Below are positions 9,435 to 18,418 of a stretch of 64,000 nt of DNA, piece by piece; position 1 is the first letter of the stretch; the number at the start of each line of letters is the position of its first letter. A model generated the notes under the pieces. It saw only the letters and a list, made by a program, of their open reading frames with translations. It was not told the origin of the DNA and ran no database searches. A program made the position numbers and the translations under genes. The stretch comes from Flavobacterium hungaricum (GTDB lineage Bacteria; Bacteroidota; Bacteroidia; Flavobacteriales; Flavobacteriaceae): NCBI RefSeq assembly GCF_015182285.1, contig NZ_PRDM01000001.1, forward strand, positions 124,001 through 188,000. Reading direction: 5' to 3'.

Positions 9435-11112
9435 AATTTAGCCTTTTTTTAAGATGATGTCTGATAATATCGTCTCCAATTAATTCGATATAATGTGATA
9501 GTTCTTCAGAAGTCAATTCTTCATTAGCTGATATATTTTTAATTAAATAATTAATTTTTTTTGAAGCAAACAAACTTAGTCTTTGATTTCCTAAAAAGAA
9601 AGGTTCTTCATAAAGCTTATAAATATTCCCAGCAAAAGTTTCATGTTCAAGTTCATTTCCATTCAAGACAGGGTATTCTTGTTGGTCTTTAAATATATTA
9701 ATCGATTGTTTGGGTAAATCTGAAAGAAGAAAAGGAGAGTGGGAAGTCAATATAATTTGTATTTTGCCACCAAAAATTTGAGGTAAAAAAGTCAATAATC
9801 TGTCTAGAAATTCTGTTTGCCATCTTGGATGTAAGTATAAGTCGCCTTCATCTATACAGAGTAATAAATTACTTTTTTTACTTCCTATTAATTCGTTAGA
9901 AAGAGAAGCAAAAATATTTATATATGCTTTATGACCAGAACTTATACCTAACCAACTTATTTCAAACATTCTACTGTTTTCAACAAATATTGCTAATTTT
10001 TCTACTAATCTTGAATTTTGCGGATTAAAATCAAATATGAAAGTCTCTGAGAATCTTGCGCCTCTACCTTCATTATCATTATCAATTTCAATCTCTTGTA
10101 TTAAGTTTTTAATATCTATAAGAGTTCTTAGGTGTTCTTTAAAAACAAAAGTATCTGCTTTTTCATCACTATAATTCTGTTTCACTCTAAATTCAATTTT
10201 TTCTGCGATATATTCCATCCATAATAGCATATCATGAATCATTTCATCAGTTGTTGAATTTTTGTAGAAATCAGTTATTCTCCCAAATTCTTCTATGTAT
10301 TTGTCTTTTTCGTTTTTTTCTAACCTATTTAATTGTTTTAAAGTTTCTTGATATAATGAATAGACAAGTATGTAGTAAAGTTTATTATTAACTTTTATAT
10401 CATTAATTCTTGATCTAAAAGTGTTTATAAAACCTCTGTAATCTTCATAATAATTACCAAATAATTGTTTTTCTGAAAAAGTATTTCTTGCGGCAGACCA
10501 AAGATTACTCTTTATCTGTATTTTATTAGGAGATTTTATATTTAGGACTGTAAATAATTCGCTATTTATAAAATTCATTTGAATTTTAAATTCAGAATCT
10601 ACTTTCTCAATCATTGAAAAAAGTCGACTTTTTGTCAAAGAATTTTTATTCTTAGATAGATCTATAATTTTTTTATCAAAATTATAATCTCTTCCATCTG
10701 AAACATTGGAAGTAAATATAATTTTTAAAGGGTCAATATCTTTTTCATATTGGACAAAATTTAAATCAAAATTTACTGAAGGATTAAATAAGATTGTCGG
10801 TTTATAATAGCAGTAATAATTTTCTTTTTCTTTTGTAATGATAAAAAAATGATTTTTCAATGAAGATTTCCCTCCTTTAAGTATCTTACATACTAACTCT
10901 AAAGCATTACTTTTTCCAGTGCCATTTTCACCTATAAACCCAGTTACATCAACTATCCTCTTTCCAAAAAAATCTACAGGAAGTGGCTTTAAATCATTTT
11001 TAAATAGTAGATGATTAATTGAATCGTACTCAAATTTTTCTGAAGTAGAAAAATTAAAGCCTTGATTTTTAAAGTTTCTAAACTTCTCAACCCATATATA
11101 GCATATTTTCAT
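9427..11112 (-). CDS. ABC/SMC-like ATPase, Septu PtuA-like
   Basis: A 561-residue ATPase of the RecF/SMC-like fold. Visible motifs are Walker A GENGTGKS (61-68), a signature-like SSGHKAYIN before the Walker B LLLCIDEGDLYLHP (catalytic region near D420), and the H-loop TSHSPF (H near 457). The central ~300 residues are a helical insertion. Proteins like this sense DNA or phage products and control a partner nuclease; here the HNH protein encoded next is the obvious partner. The gene starts just 2 bp after hsdS, indicating one transcript with the type I system. The second restriction system in this window has a counterpart at 42568. Confidence 0.87.
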   Translation of the reverse strand: MKICYIWVEKFRNFKNQGFNFSTSEKFEYDSINHLLFKNDLKPLPVDFFGKRIVDVTGFIGENGTGKSNALELVCKILKGGKSSLKNHFFIITKEKENYYCYYKPTILFNPSVNFDLNFVQYEKDIDPLKIIFTSNVSDGRDYNFDKKIIDLSKNKNSLTKSRLFSMIEKVDSEFKIQMNFINSELFTVLNIKSPNKIQIKSNLWSAARNTFSEKQLFGNYYEDYRGFINTFRSRINDIKVNNKLYYILVYSLYQETLKQLNRLEKNEKDKYIEEFGRITDFYKNSTTDEMIHDMLLWMEYIAEKIEFRVKQNYSDEKADTFVFKEHLRTLIDIKNLIQEIEIDNDNEGRGARFSETFIFDFNPQNSRLVEKLAIFVENSRMFEISWLGISSGHKAYINIFASLSNELIGSKKSNLLLCIDEGDLYLHPRWQTEFLDRLLTFLPQIFGGKIQIILTSHSPFLLSDLPKQSINIFKDQQEYPVLNGNELEHETFAGNIYKLYEEPFFLGNQRLSLFASKKINYLIKNISANEELTSEELSHYIELIGDDIIRHHLKKRLNYD

Positions 11113-11114
11113 GC

Positions 11115-12440
11115 TTATCTCTTTTTATATTTAACTTTCCCCTCAGCGACAATCTCTAGAGCTTCCTCAGCCTCTTCAATCGTAACCTGCCCATTCATCA
11201 ACATTGGCAACAACCAATCCCGGAGCGAAGCAAGTTGTTGATTCTCTAATTCTAAGCAATTCTGTTTTTTAAAAATTGTGTTAACCTTTTTATAGAATGA
11301 CAATAATACTTCTTCCTTTGGTAAAATAGTTTTAATAGTCTTTAAAACTGAAGAGGAAACTTCTTTAAAGGTTGATCCCGATGAATTTGCTTCAATGACT
11401 GAGATCAAATTTTGAATTGTATAATAAATATATTCCGAAAAAAAAGTTTCTTTTGGTACAAAGGATTTAAAGCCTTGGTTTGTAGTTACATTTGTCCTGG
11501 CAATTGCTAGATATCCAATCGGCGCCCTTGAACTTAATAGTACAGTTCCCGCAGGCATAATTTTTAGTGAAGTTTCTTTTAATCCACGTTGGGTAACATT
11601 ATATTCTCCTCGTGAAATAAATTTTTTTCCTTTGTTTACTGATAAATCTTTTGGAGTTATCCAAGGAGTACCTTCACTTAAACTAAAATTTTCATTAATA
11701 GCTTTTGAGGGTGTACTTCCGCCGATAATTTCTCCAATATTATTTAATGTTCCTTTTTTCCAGCCCTCAGGAATCTCTCTTTTCAACTCAGCATTATAAA
11801 CCATTTTACCTCCAGAAGATTTATATGGATTACCATTTACATCAGGAAAATCAAACTGCACAAACCAATAATCATAAAGTGTTTTTGCCATTGCTTCAAG
11901 CTCAGCATTGATTTTGTTGTTTAGTTCGATTTTGGTATCGAGATCGGATAGGATTTTGGCGATTTTATTTTGGATAGTTAATGATGGTAAACTTAATGGT
12001 ATATTGTCCATTAATTTTGTATTCAGTGAAGGCATTGTCGCACCGACTGAAATGTTTAACATCATTTTTTTAAATTCATCTTGTCGAAAGTAAAAGTTTA
12101 AATACCTGCCATTTGCATTTTCATTAGTCCTAACTCTAATACATCTCCCTGAAAACATCCATCCATCTTCTTCTTTGGTCACATATGTACAACGATCAAC
12201 TGACCCAACACGACTAAATACAATATCTCCTTCTCTTAACATATATTTTGACAATCGTTCCCTATCTTTATCACTTACTAATGGTAAATTTTGATGTGTA
12301 AATCGTTCTATACCTAAATGTTCAACAGTAACCATTGGTGTACCTTCGCTAGCATAATCACTTTGATGTAATTGACTTCCAAATGGGCCTGTTTGGGAAT
12401 ATGCTACATCTTTAAGAAGTACTAATTGATATTTATTCAT
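11115..12440 (-). CDS. hsdS: Type I restriction specificity subunit HsdS
   Basis: A 441-residue HsdS with two target recognition domains. TRD1 covers about 1-150, and a conserved helix (PSLTIQNKIAKILSDLDTKI, then ELEAMAKTLYDYWF) covers ~155-195. TRD2 begins near REIPEGWKKGTLNNIGEIIG, followed by a second helical spacer ending LASLRDWLLPMLMNGQV. It chooses the two half-sites methylated or cleaved by the complex. It overlaps hsdM by 8 bp and is followed 2 bp later by the ATPase gene. The TRDs cannot be turned into a target sequence from inspection. Confidence 0.95.
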   Translation of the reverse strand: MNKYQLVLLKDVAYSQTGPFGSQLHQSDYASEGTPMVTVEHLGIERFTHQNLPLVSDKDRERLSKYMLREGDIVFSRVGSVDRCTYVTKEEDGWMFSGRCIRVRTNENANGRYLNFYFRQDEFKKMMLNISVGATMPSLNTKLMDNIPLSLPSLTIQNKIAKILSDLDTKIELNNKINAELEAMAKTLYDYWFVQFDFPDVNGNPYKSSGGKMVYNAELKREIPEGWKKGTLNNIGEIIGGSTPSKAINENFSLSEGTPWITPKDLSVNKGKKFISRGEYNVTQRGLKETSLKIMPAGTVLLSSRAPIGYLAIARTNVTTNQGFKSFVPKETFFSEYIYYTIQNLISVIEANSSGSTFKEVSSSVLKTIKTILPKEEVLLSFYKKVNTIFKKQNCLELENQQLASLRDWLLPMLMNGQVTIEEAEEALEIVAEGKVKYKKR

Positions 12441-14052
12441 ATTTCAACCTTTTCAAATTAGACTGAATTTCCATTTCTAAAGTTTTACTTTCGTTGAAAA
12501 GTGCTTCCAAATTTGCCGAAAAATCTTGTATTTTGACTTCAAATTCAGCAACCGTAATATCGGTATATTCAATTTTTACTTCGAAATATTGTCCTGCGCT
12601 TAAAGAGTAATTTTTCCTTTTGATTTCGTCATAAGAAACCACAACGGAAAAATCATCAATAGCTGTCTTGGTATTAAAAGTGTCAATAATTTTATCTTCT
12701 TCTATATGACTTAAAACTGTTTTTTGGTTTTTGCCTTCTTTTACTGTTGTACCCAAATTAGAAGCATCTATTAAAACGACATCACTTTTGTTTTGTTTGT
12801 CTAAAAATAAGATTGAAACATTGGTTCCTGTAGTAGCAAAAATGTTAGATGGCATACTCACAACACCTGCCAGCATTTTGCTTTCAACCATGCGTTCTCT
12901 AATCTTTTTATCAATACCGCTTTGTGCAGTGATAAATCCTGTTGGTACTACAATAGCAGCTTTTCCGTTGGGTTTTAGAGAGTACATAACGTGTTGTAAA
13001 AACATTAGGTAAATCGCCATGCTTTCTTTTTTTGTCTTTGGTATATTTGGAATTCCTGCAAAAAAGCGTTCGTGGTTTTCTTTTGTATCCAAATCAGCAC
13101 TAAAATCAGAGAAATCAAGCTTAAAAGGAGGATTCGAAACGATGTAATCAAATTGCTGTATCCTTCCGTTCTCTTTGTGAAAAGGCTCTAAAATGGTATT
13201 TCCTTTGACAATATTATGTATCGAGTGTACCAAATTGTTAAGGATTAAATTTAGGCGTAATAAGTTTGATGACTTTTGCGAAATGTCCTGAGAGTAAATG
13301 GTGCATTTGTCTTCACCAATCTCATGTGCTAAATTCATCAAAAGTGTTCCTGATCCTGCACTTGGGTCATAGCAGGTAGCATTGCTTACTTCACCATTTA
13401 CCAGACAGCGCGCCATTATTTTAGCTACCGCGTGAGGTGTAAAATATTCAGCATATTTTCCACCACTGTTACTGTTGTAATCAGAGATTAAGTATTCGAA
13501 AATAGTGGCGTAAAAATCGAATTTTTCATGAAATATATTTTCAAAACTAAAATGAACCAACTTGTTGATAATAGCTCTACAGAAATCATCTCTTTTGTCG
13601 GTAACATATTTGCTGATGTTTTCGAATAAAACAATTTTTTCACCACCTTCAGTAATTACGGAGAAGATCTCGCTGTTGTTTTTTGCAATATCCAAAAGTG
13701 TATTGTCTAAAATATCTGCAAATTTAGGCTCATTTTGTCTGTCAAATAAAGACGAAATCAATTGGTCAGGATGAATCGTTGCAGTGCTTTCGCTCATTTG
13801 CATGGTTAGCATCTCGCGATCGTCTTCGGATAAATTGCGTAATGCTTTTTCCCAATCTTCTGCTGCTGCAATATTCGGGTCTAATTGTTTTACCTCGTGA
13901 ACAAATTTATCATTCAGGAATTTATATAAAAAGACTTGGGTGATAATCTTAAACTCATTTCCATCATTTCCCAAACCATAATTGGCACAAACGCTTTTTA
14001 AATCGTCTATCAGGCTTTTGGTTTGTTTTTCAAACTGTGCAGTGGTTGTCAT
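12433..14052 (-). CDS. hsdM: Type I DNA adenine methyltransferase HsdM
   Basis: A 539-residue N6-adenine methylase. It has an N-terminal helical HsdM domain, the SAM-binding motif YDPSAGSGTLLM (about 229-240) and the catalytic NPPF in YIVSNPPF (about 305-311). With HsdS it methylates the host recognition sites and protects the chromosome. The start is the ATG at 14050-14052, 16 bp after hsdR. Gene order R-M-S on one strand is complete, with no disruption. Confidence 0.96.
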   Translation of the reverse strand: MTTTAQFEKQTKSLIDDLKSVCANYGLGNDGNEFKIITQVFLYKFLNDKFVHEVKQLDPNIAAAEDWEKALRNLSEDDREMLTMQMSESTATIHPDQLISSLFDRQNEPKFADILDNTLLDIAKNNSEIFSVITEGGEKIVLFENISKYVTDKRDDFCRAIINKLVHFSFENIFHEKFDFYATIFEYLISDYNSNSGGKYAEYFTPHAVAKIMARCLVNGEVSNATCYDPSAGSGTLLMNLAHEIGEDKCTIYSQDISQKSSNLLRLNLILNNLVHSIHNIVKGNTILEPFHKENGRIQQFDYIVSNPPFKLDFSDFSADLDTKENHERFFAGIPNIPKTKKESMAIYLMFLQHVMYSLKPNGKAAIVVPTGFITAQSGIDKKIRERMVESKMLAGVVSMPSNIFATTGTNVSILFLDKQNKSDVVLIDASNLGTTVKEGKNQKTVLSHIEEDKIIDTFNTKTAIDDFSVVVSYDEIKRKNYSLSAGQYFEVKIEYTDITVAEFEVKIQDFSANLEALFNESKTLEMEIQSNLKRLKYE

Positions 14053-14068
14053 TCTATTATTTTAATTT

Positions 14069-17000
14069 TTATGAGGCCGTACGACCATAATATTCATTCA
14101 TATATTCCTTCACAATAATTCCGTTAATGCGTTTTGCAGTAGCAGTATCTAATTGGAATTTGTTTTTATTTTTAAATTGATCTATGACTAATCGCATCAT
14201 CATTTTATCTACAAAACTTTCATTTTCCAGCATTTTACAATTTTGTAAAATCTGCAAATCTACTTCTTTTTTTAATCCTTGTAAAGCTTCAAATAATTTA
14301 CTTTCGCTATCAGTTAAAGGATCTTTTTCCATCAGACGTTTGTGCATACGGGCGTATTTTTCGTCATTATCATATTTAGCTCGTAACAAGATATTTTTAC
14401 GTTCCAGTTCTTTGGCTTTGGTATAAATTTGTTCCAATGCTTTTATGTTGGCTTCCATTTCTTCTTTAGATACTTCGCTTAAGTTTTTCTTTTTGAACAA
14501 GCGTTCCAATTCTTCTTTCAAAGAAATAAATACAGGATCCTTTTGATCAAAATTACCTCCTAATGTTTCTCTGGTTTTTTGTAACGTTGTTTTAAGCTGA
14601 TCCGCTAAGACCATTTCTTCTTCCTTAATTTTTACAAATGCAAACAGTACATCCTCAAGTGCAATATTTAATAAATTGGAAGTATCGATATTATTTTCTA
14701 ACGCTTCCTTGGTATTTATTAATGCTAAGTGATTATTTGCTTCACGCGATAAAATGGTTAGTTTATGAAAGTCCAATTGCTCTAACATTTCATAATTTCC
14801 GGACAAACGTATTAAATTGTATAGACTTTTTGCATTGTTTAATGCTTTAGTTATTTGCAACATTAAACTTCTATCCTGTATCTGCGTAATTTGTTGCGAA
14901 AAAATCTCTGAATTTTTAATGTCAAAAGGAAATAAAACTTCTTTTATTACTTGAATCTCTGAGTCTATTTCTTCTTTGGATTTGAATAAATTAGAATAAT
15001 GCTCCATTTCATCACCCAACTCCGATTGCAATTCATTAAAGTAATCTTGATTTGTTTTTTCAAATTCCTTCTGGATATCTGCAAAATCTACTACATATCC
15101 ATATTTAAAATCCTTATAAGTACGATTTACACGGGTCAGGGTTTGTAATAAATTATGAGATTTTATAACTCTGCCAATGTAAAGTTTTTTCAGTCGTGGT
15201 GCATCAAAACCTGTTAACAGCATATTATAAACAAAAAGCAAATCTATATTTCCGTCTTTGAATTGTTCTACTTGATCTTTACGGTCGCTTTTAGTGCCAA
15301 TATCGTGTAAAATAACTGCAGCCGAAACAACCTTGCTTTCCTGCTTTTTTTTATTCCCGTAGCTTGCCCGTGGTTCGGCTACCATAAGCAATCCTTCATC
15401 AGTAAAATTATCTACAGCATATTTGGATTGAAAAATTTCAAAAAGCATTTTAGCTTGTTCAGCAGAATCACACACAACCATTCCGCCTACAGAATTATCA
15501 TTCATGGTAATTCTGGCTTTCTCAAAATCTTGTACTATAAAATCTAGCATTGGTTCTGCAAACCTAGCGTCTGCGTAAACTAATTTTTTATCTGAATTAC
15601 CTTTAAGAATACTAATTGATTCTAAAGCAGCTTTTAATGTTAATTGATATTTAGTTTCTATTTCTTCTCGAATCAGTCGTAAAGTATAACCGTCTGATAT
15701 CGAAGAATTATAGTAATATTTGTGAATATAGCCACCAAAGAGTGATTTAGAATTGTAATCGGTACCCAGCAAAGGCGTTCCTGTTAATCCAATTTTTATT
15801 GCGTTCGAATCCGATTCATTCAAATTCGCTAAAAAGCTTCCTTTTGGGTTGTAGCTACGATGAACTTCATCCAGGAAATATACTCGTTGAATATTTAAGT
15901 TATAATCAGTATTACGCAACACATCAGGATCGTCTTGAAATTTTTGGATGTTTACAACCGTTATTTCTGCTTTACCAGAATTATTATGAATAACACTCGT
16001 AGCTTTGATATCTTTGGAGAATGACTCTCGACTATTAATTTCATGAACGGTTAAACCACGGCTTTTAAATTCTTTTGCTGACTGAATTAACAAATCTATC
16101 CTATCTACTATAAAATAAAATTTAGGTACAATCTTCTTTTTACGGTAATAGTCAGTAAGATATTTTACATTGTAATAGGCGAGGGCAGTTTTTCCGCTGC
16201 CTTGTGTATGCCAAATAATTCCTTTTTTTACGCCTTCATCTAACTTAGTTTCTATTGCTTTGGTGGCAAACAACTGAGGATATCGCATAATGTGTTTTTG
16301 CAATCCACGGGTGTCTTTTACATAAGCGATTCCGTATTGTAAAATAAATTTCAGGCGTTCTTTTTGAAGTAAGGAGGTACAAATTCTATTGGTTGGTGTA
16401 TTTGGATTTTTATTGATGATAAATTCCGGTGAATGTTTAATACCAATAAGATTGTTGTCCTTTAATACCAATGTTTCAGTAACTTCATCAGTACTTAGTA
16501 AAATTTGATTTAAATCGAATTCATCTTCCTCTCTAAAAAAATTTAAACTCGGTTTTTGATAAGAAGACGTTGCATAAAATGCACCTTGTAGCATCAATGT
16601 TGATTCTTTATCATATTCCATGTTATTTGAAAAAAGCATCAATTGCGTTAGGTTTACGAAATGACGAAATTTTTTATTCTTGAAGCGACTTTCTATTCTG
16701 TTGTGCTCGGCTTGAATTCCATCAAGGTTGTTAGGTTTTTTTACTTCAATAAAAACCAAAGGGATTCCATTAATCAATAATGTTATGTCTGGTCTAAATT
16801 CTTCATCGTCTTTTTTATATGTCAGTTCAGTAACAACATGAAAAGAATTGTTTTCGAAGTTCTCAAAATCAATAAATCGAACATTCGATTGATCTGTTAT
16901 TTTTTCATAAAATACTTTTCCTAAATCTTCATTTTCCAAAGTAATTACTAGTTCAGAATATAAACGGGAAGCTTCAGTCTCATTTAATTTAGGATTTAAC

Positions 17001-17146
17001 TTTAAAATATTTTCTCTGAAAATATCAGTAAAAATATTTGTGCTTTCATCCCAAATAGCATTACCTAATGGTAGGTATTTGTAACCTAAGCGTATCACAT
17101 GTAATAACGTAGGAATTTTAACTCTTGAATCTTCGTTGAAAACCAT
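14069..17146 (-). CDS. hsdR: Type I restriction endonuclease HsdR
   Basis: A 1025-residue motor and nuclease subunit. The N-terminal nuclease domain shows RPDITLLINGIPLVFIEVKK (about 119-138), with the acidic and E-x-K residues of the PD-(D/E)xK fold. The helicase part has Walker A QGSGKT (~317), a DEVH box in FLDEVHRSYNP (~430) and later motifs such as TGFDAPR and TRVNR. A coiled helical C-terminus (about 760-1025) binds the methylase core. It is the first gene of the operon; an AT-rich stretch with a weak TATATTTTAG box lies upstream. It belongs to a different HsdR branch from the 930-residue protein at 35969. Confidence 0.95.
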   Translation of the reverse strand: MVFNEDSRVKIPTLLHVIRLGYKYLPLGNAIWDESTNIFTDIFRENILKLNPKLNETEASRLYSELVITLENEDLGKVFYEKITDQSNVRFIDFENFENNSFHVVTELTYKKDDEEFRPDITLLINGIPLVFIEVKKPNNLDGIQAEHNRIESRFKNKKFRHFVNLTQLMLFSNNMEYDKESTLMLQGAFYATSSYQKPSLNFFREEDEFDLNQILLSTDEVTETLVLKDNNLIGIKHSPEFIINKNPNTPTNRICTSLLQKERLKFILQYGIAYVKDTRGLQKHIMRYPQLFATKAIETKLDEGVKKGIIWHTQGSGKTALAYYNVKYLTDYYRKKKIVPKFYFIVDRIDLLIQSAKEFKSRGLTVHEINSRESFSKDIKATSVIHNNSGKAEITVVNIQKFQDDPDVLRNTDYNLNIQRVYFLDEVHRSYNPKGSFLANLNESDSNAIKIGLTGTPLLGTDYNSKSLFGGYIHKYYYNSSISDGYTLRLIREEIETKYQLTLKAALESISILKGNSDKKLVYADARFAEPMLDFIVQDFEKARITMNDNSVGGMVVCDSAEQAKMLFEIFQSKYAVDNFTDEGLLMVAEPRASYGNKKKQESKVVSAAVILHDIGTKSDRKDQVEQFKDGNIDLLFVYNMLLTGFDAPRLKKLYIGRVIKSHNLLQTLTRVNRTYKDFKYGYVVDFADIQKEFEKTNQDYFNELQSELGDEMEHYSNLFKSKEEIDSEIQVIKEVLFPFDIKNSEIFSQQITQIQDRSLMLQITKALNNAKSLYNLIRLSGNYEMLEQLDFHKLTILSREANNHLALINTKEALENNIDTSNLLNIALEDVLFAFVKIKEEEMVLADQLKTTLQKTRETLGGNFDQKDPVFISLKEELERLFKKKNLSEVSKEEMEANIKALEQIYTKAKELERKNILLRAKYDNDEKYARMHKRLMEKDPLTDSESKLFEALQGLKKEVDLQILQNCKMLENESFVDKMMMRLVIDQFKNKNKFQLDTATAKRINGIIVKEYMNEYYGRTAS

Positions 17147-17779
17147 TTATTATATTGTCATTTGGTAAAGAAATGCTAAAATATATATAAATTACTTACC
17201 TTTCTGAATCTTTTAGTTTTAATTATCTCTTTATATAAACTTAGGTTCTTATGTATTAAATAATAGACATTATGACATATATAGTATTTTCAAATAGCTA
17301 TTAAAGACCTTTTAAACTTTTATTAGAATGATGGGGTAATTTTAAGCAAAGAAATTTCTATAAAGGTGGTATGAAAGTCAATTTTTAAGTTTAAAATATA
17401 TTGTATAAAATATTTTGCTTCGATAGATCATAAATTTTTGAACTTTCCATTTTTAGAGGTAAGTACTAATGGAAAAATATATTCCTAATAACACACAAAT
17501 CAGATATTCAATAGGAAAGTTCAATTAATAAAAGTGATAAAATGGATTTATAAACAATGTAGGACGATGTAAAAGTTTTAATCTTATATCATCGTTATAA
17601 GCTGATATAGTTGGAAGCTATTCAAACTTTGTTGTCGTCTGGCGGAAGTATGAATATTTATGAAAATATTAAAAATGCTTATAATAGAAAAACCCTGAAA
17701 ACATTTATATTTTCAGGGTTTACCACATTTTTTCAGGCTTTTTTAAACTTTAAATGTCTGTTTCACTTTTCAGTTTCAG
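17147..17779. other. Intergenic region between hsdR and tRNA-Ser
   Basis: No gene was found. The left part is AT-rich and should hold the promoter of the restriction operon on the minus strand. The right part carries the tRNA terminator at 17690-17721 and a short flank resembling the sequence left of site A. The frames that cross the tRNA on the plus strand are artefacts. Confidence 0.6.
17690..17721 (-). terminator. Terminator of tRNA-Ser
   Basis: AAACCCTGAAAA pairs with TTTTCAGGGTTT. On the minus strand it ends in a run of T and lies about 60 bases after the 3' end of the tRNA. Confidence 0.85.
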
Positions 17780-17864
17780 CGGAGGAAGAGGGATTCGAAC
17801 CCCCGGACCTGTTACAGTCAACAGTTTTCAAGACTGCCGCATTCGACCGCTCTGCCATTCCTCC
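17780..17864 (-). tRNA. tRNA-Ser(UGA)
   Basis: An 85-base class II tRNA on the minus strand. The acceptor stem pairs GGAGGAA (5') with TTCCTCC (3'), with discriminator G. The anticodon loop CTTGAAA carries TGA. A long variable arm and a standard T-loop GTTCGAATC are present. Its 3' half, including TTCGAA, is the sequence repeated in degenerate form at seven attachment-like sites, so it is the integration target. No CCA is encoded. The tRNA remains intact, as expected when an integrating element restores the gene's 3' end. Confidence 0.97.
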
Positions 17865-17896
17865 AATATAGCGCAATCATTTTCTCATTGCGGGTG

Positions 17897-17904
17897 CAAA
17901 GATA
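17897..17904 (-). promoter_or_regulatory. Bacteroidetes -7 box of tRNA-Ser
   Basis: TATCTTTG on the minus strand, 33 bases before the tRNA 5' end, fits the Bacteroidetes TAnnTTTG consensus. Confidence 0.65.
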
Positions 17905-17975
17905 ATATGTTTTTTCGATTGCGAAAACTTTTTTGAAACTATTTGTAAAGAAATTTATAGTATATAAAAAAAAAA

Positions 17976-18002
17976 GAAACCCTTAATAAAATTAAGGGTT
18001 TC
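17976..18002 (-). terminator. Terminator beside site B
   Basis: GAAACCCTTAAT pairs with ATTAAGGGTTTC around a 3-base loop and is followed on the minus strand by ten T residues. It lies right after a tRNA-Ser 3' remnant. This suggests it terminated a second tRNA-Ser gene whose body has been displaced by insertions. Confidence 0.85.
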
Positions 18003-18004
18003 AA

Positions 18005-18101
18005 GTTCAGCGGAGAAAGAGGGATTCGAACAAAACCGTCACATCCCTCTTTTATACTGCATTTGTAATATTTTTTTCGTACTGCGCCACGATTCTGCCA
18101 C
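18005..18101. repeat. Attachment-like site B (left end of arsenic module)
   Basis: TTCAGCGGAGAAAGAGGG then GATTCGAAC (18023-18031) matches the tRNA-Ser 3' end. The arm GCCACGATTCTGCCAC follows at 18086-18101, 63 bp away. It nearly repeats site A along its full length, including the ATACTGCATTTNTAATATTTTTTT spacer. Confidence 0.85.
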
Positions 18102-18418
18102 GGGAATTTTCACCATTTTTATAAATATTGAAAATTCTATAATGGTTTAAATCCGCTTAAATTTACGTTATAATTCATTAATTAATTCAGACACAAAAGT
18201 ACTTTTTTTATGATAAGAAATGACAATAGAAGTGCAATTACTATTGCGCTTTTGCCTTACGTTAAGATAATTTGACTTGTCATCAAGCATTCTCATAAAT
18301 AGATAAATAATTCGTATGCCTTAATATTTTATGATTGAGGAAGCTTTAACATTGTCTTAGTTCTTGTTTTAATGCAATTAGGCCTAGATTCAATAGCTAA
18401 ATTTAATGTTTATTTCGC

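Larger units (their letters stand above)
17865..18418. other. Intergenic region with site B
   Basis: Holds the tRNA promoter, a terminator (17976-18002) and attachment-like site B. No protein gene is supported between the tRNA and the TonB receptor stop. Confidence 0.6.

Noticed and set aside
17611..17936. Two plus-strand frames crossing the tRNA
   Set aside because: They read through the tRNA-Ser gene and its terminator and are chance frames.
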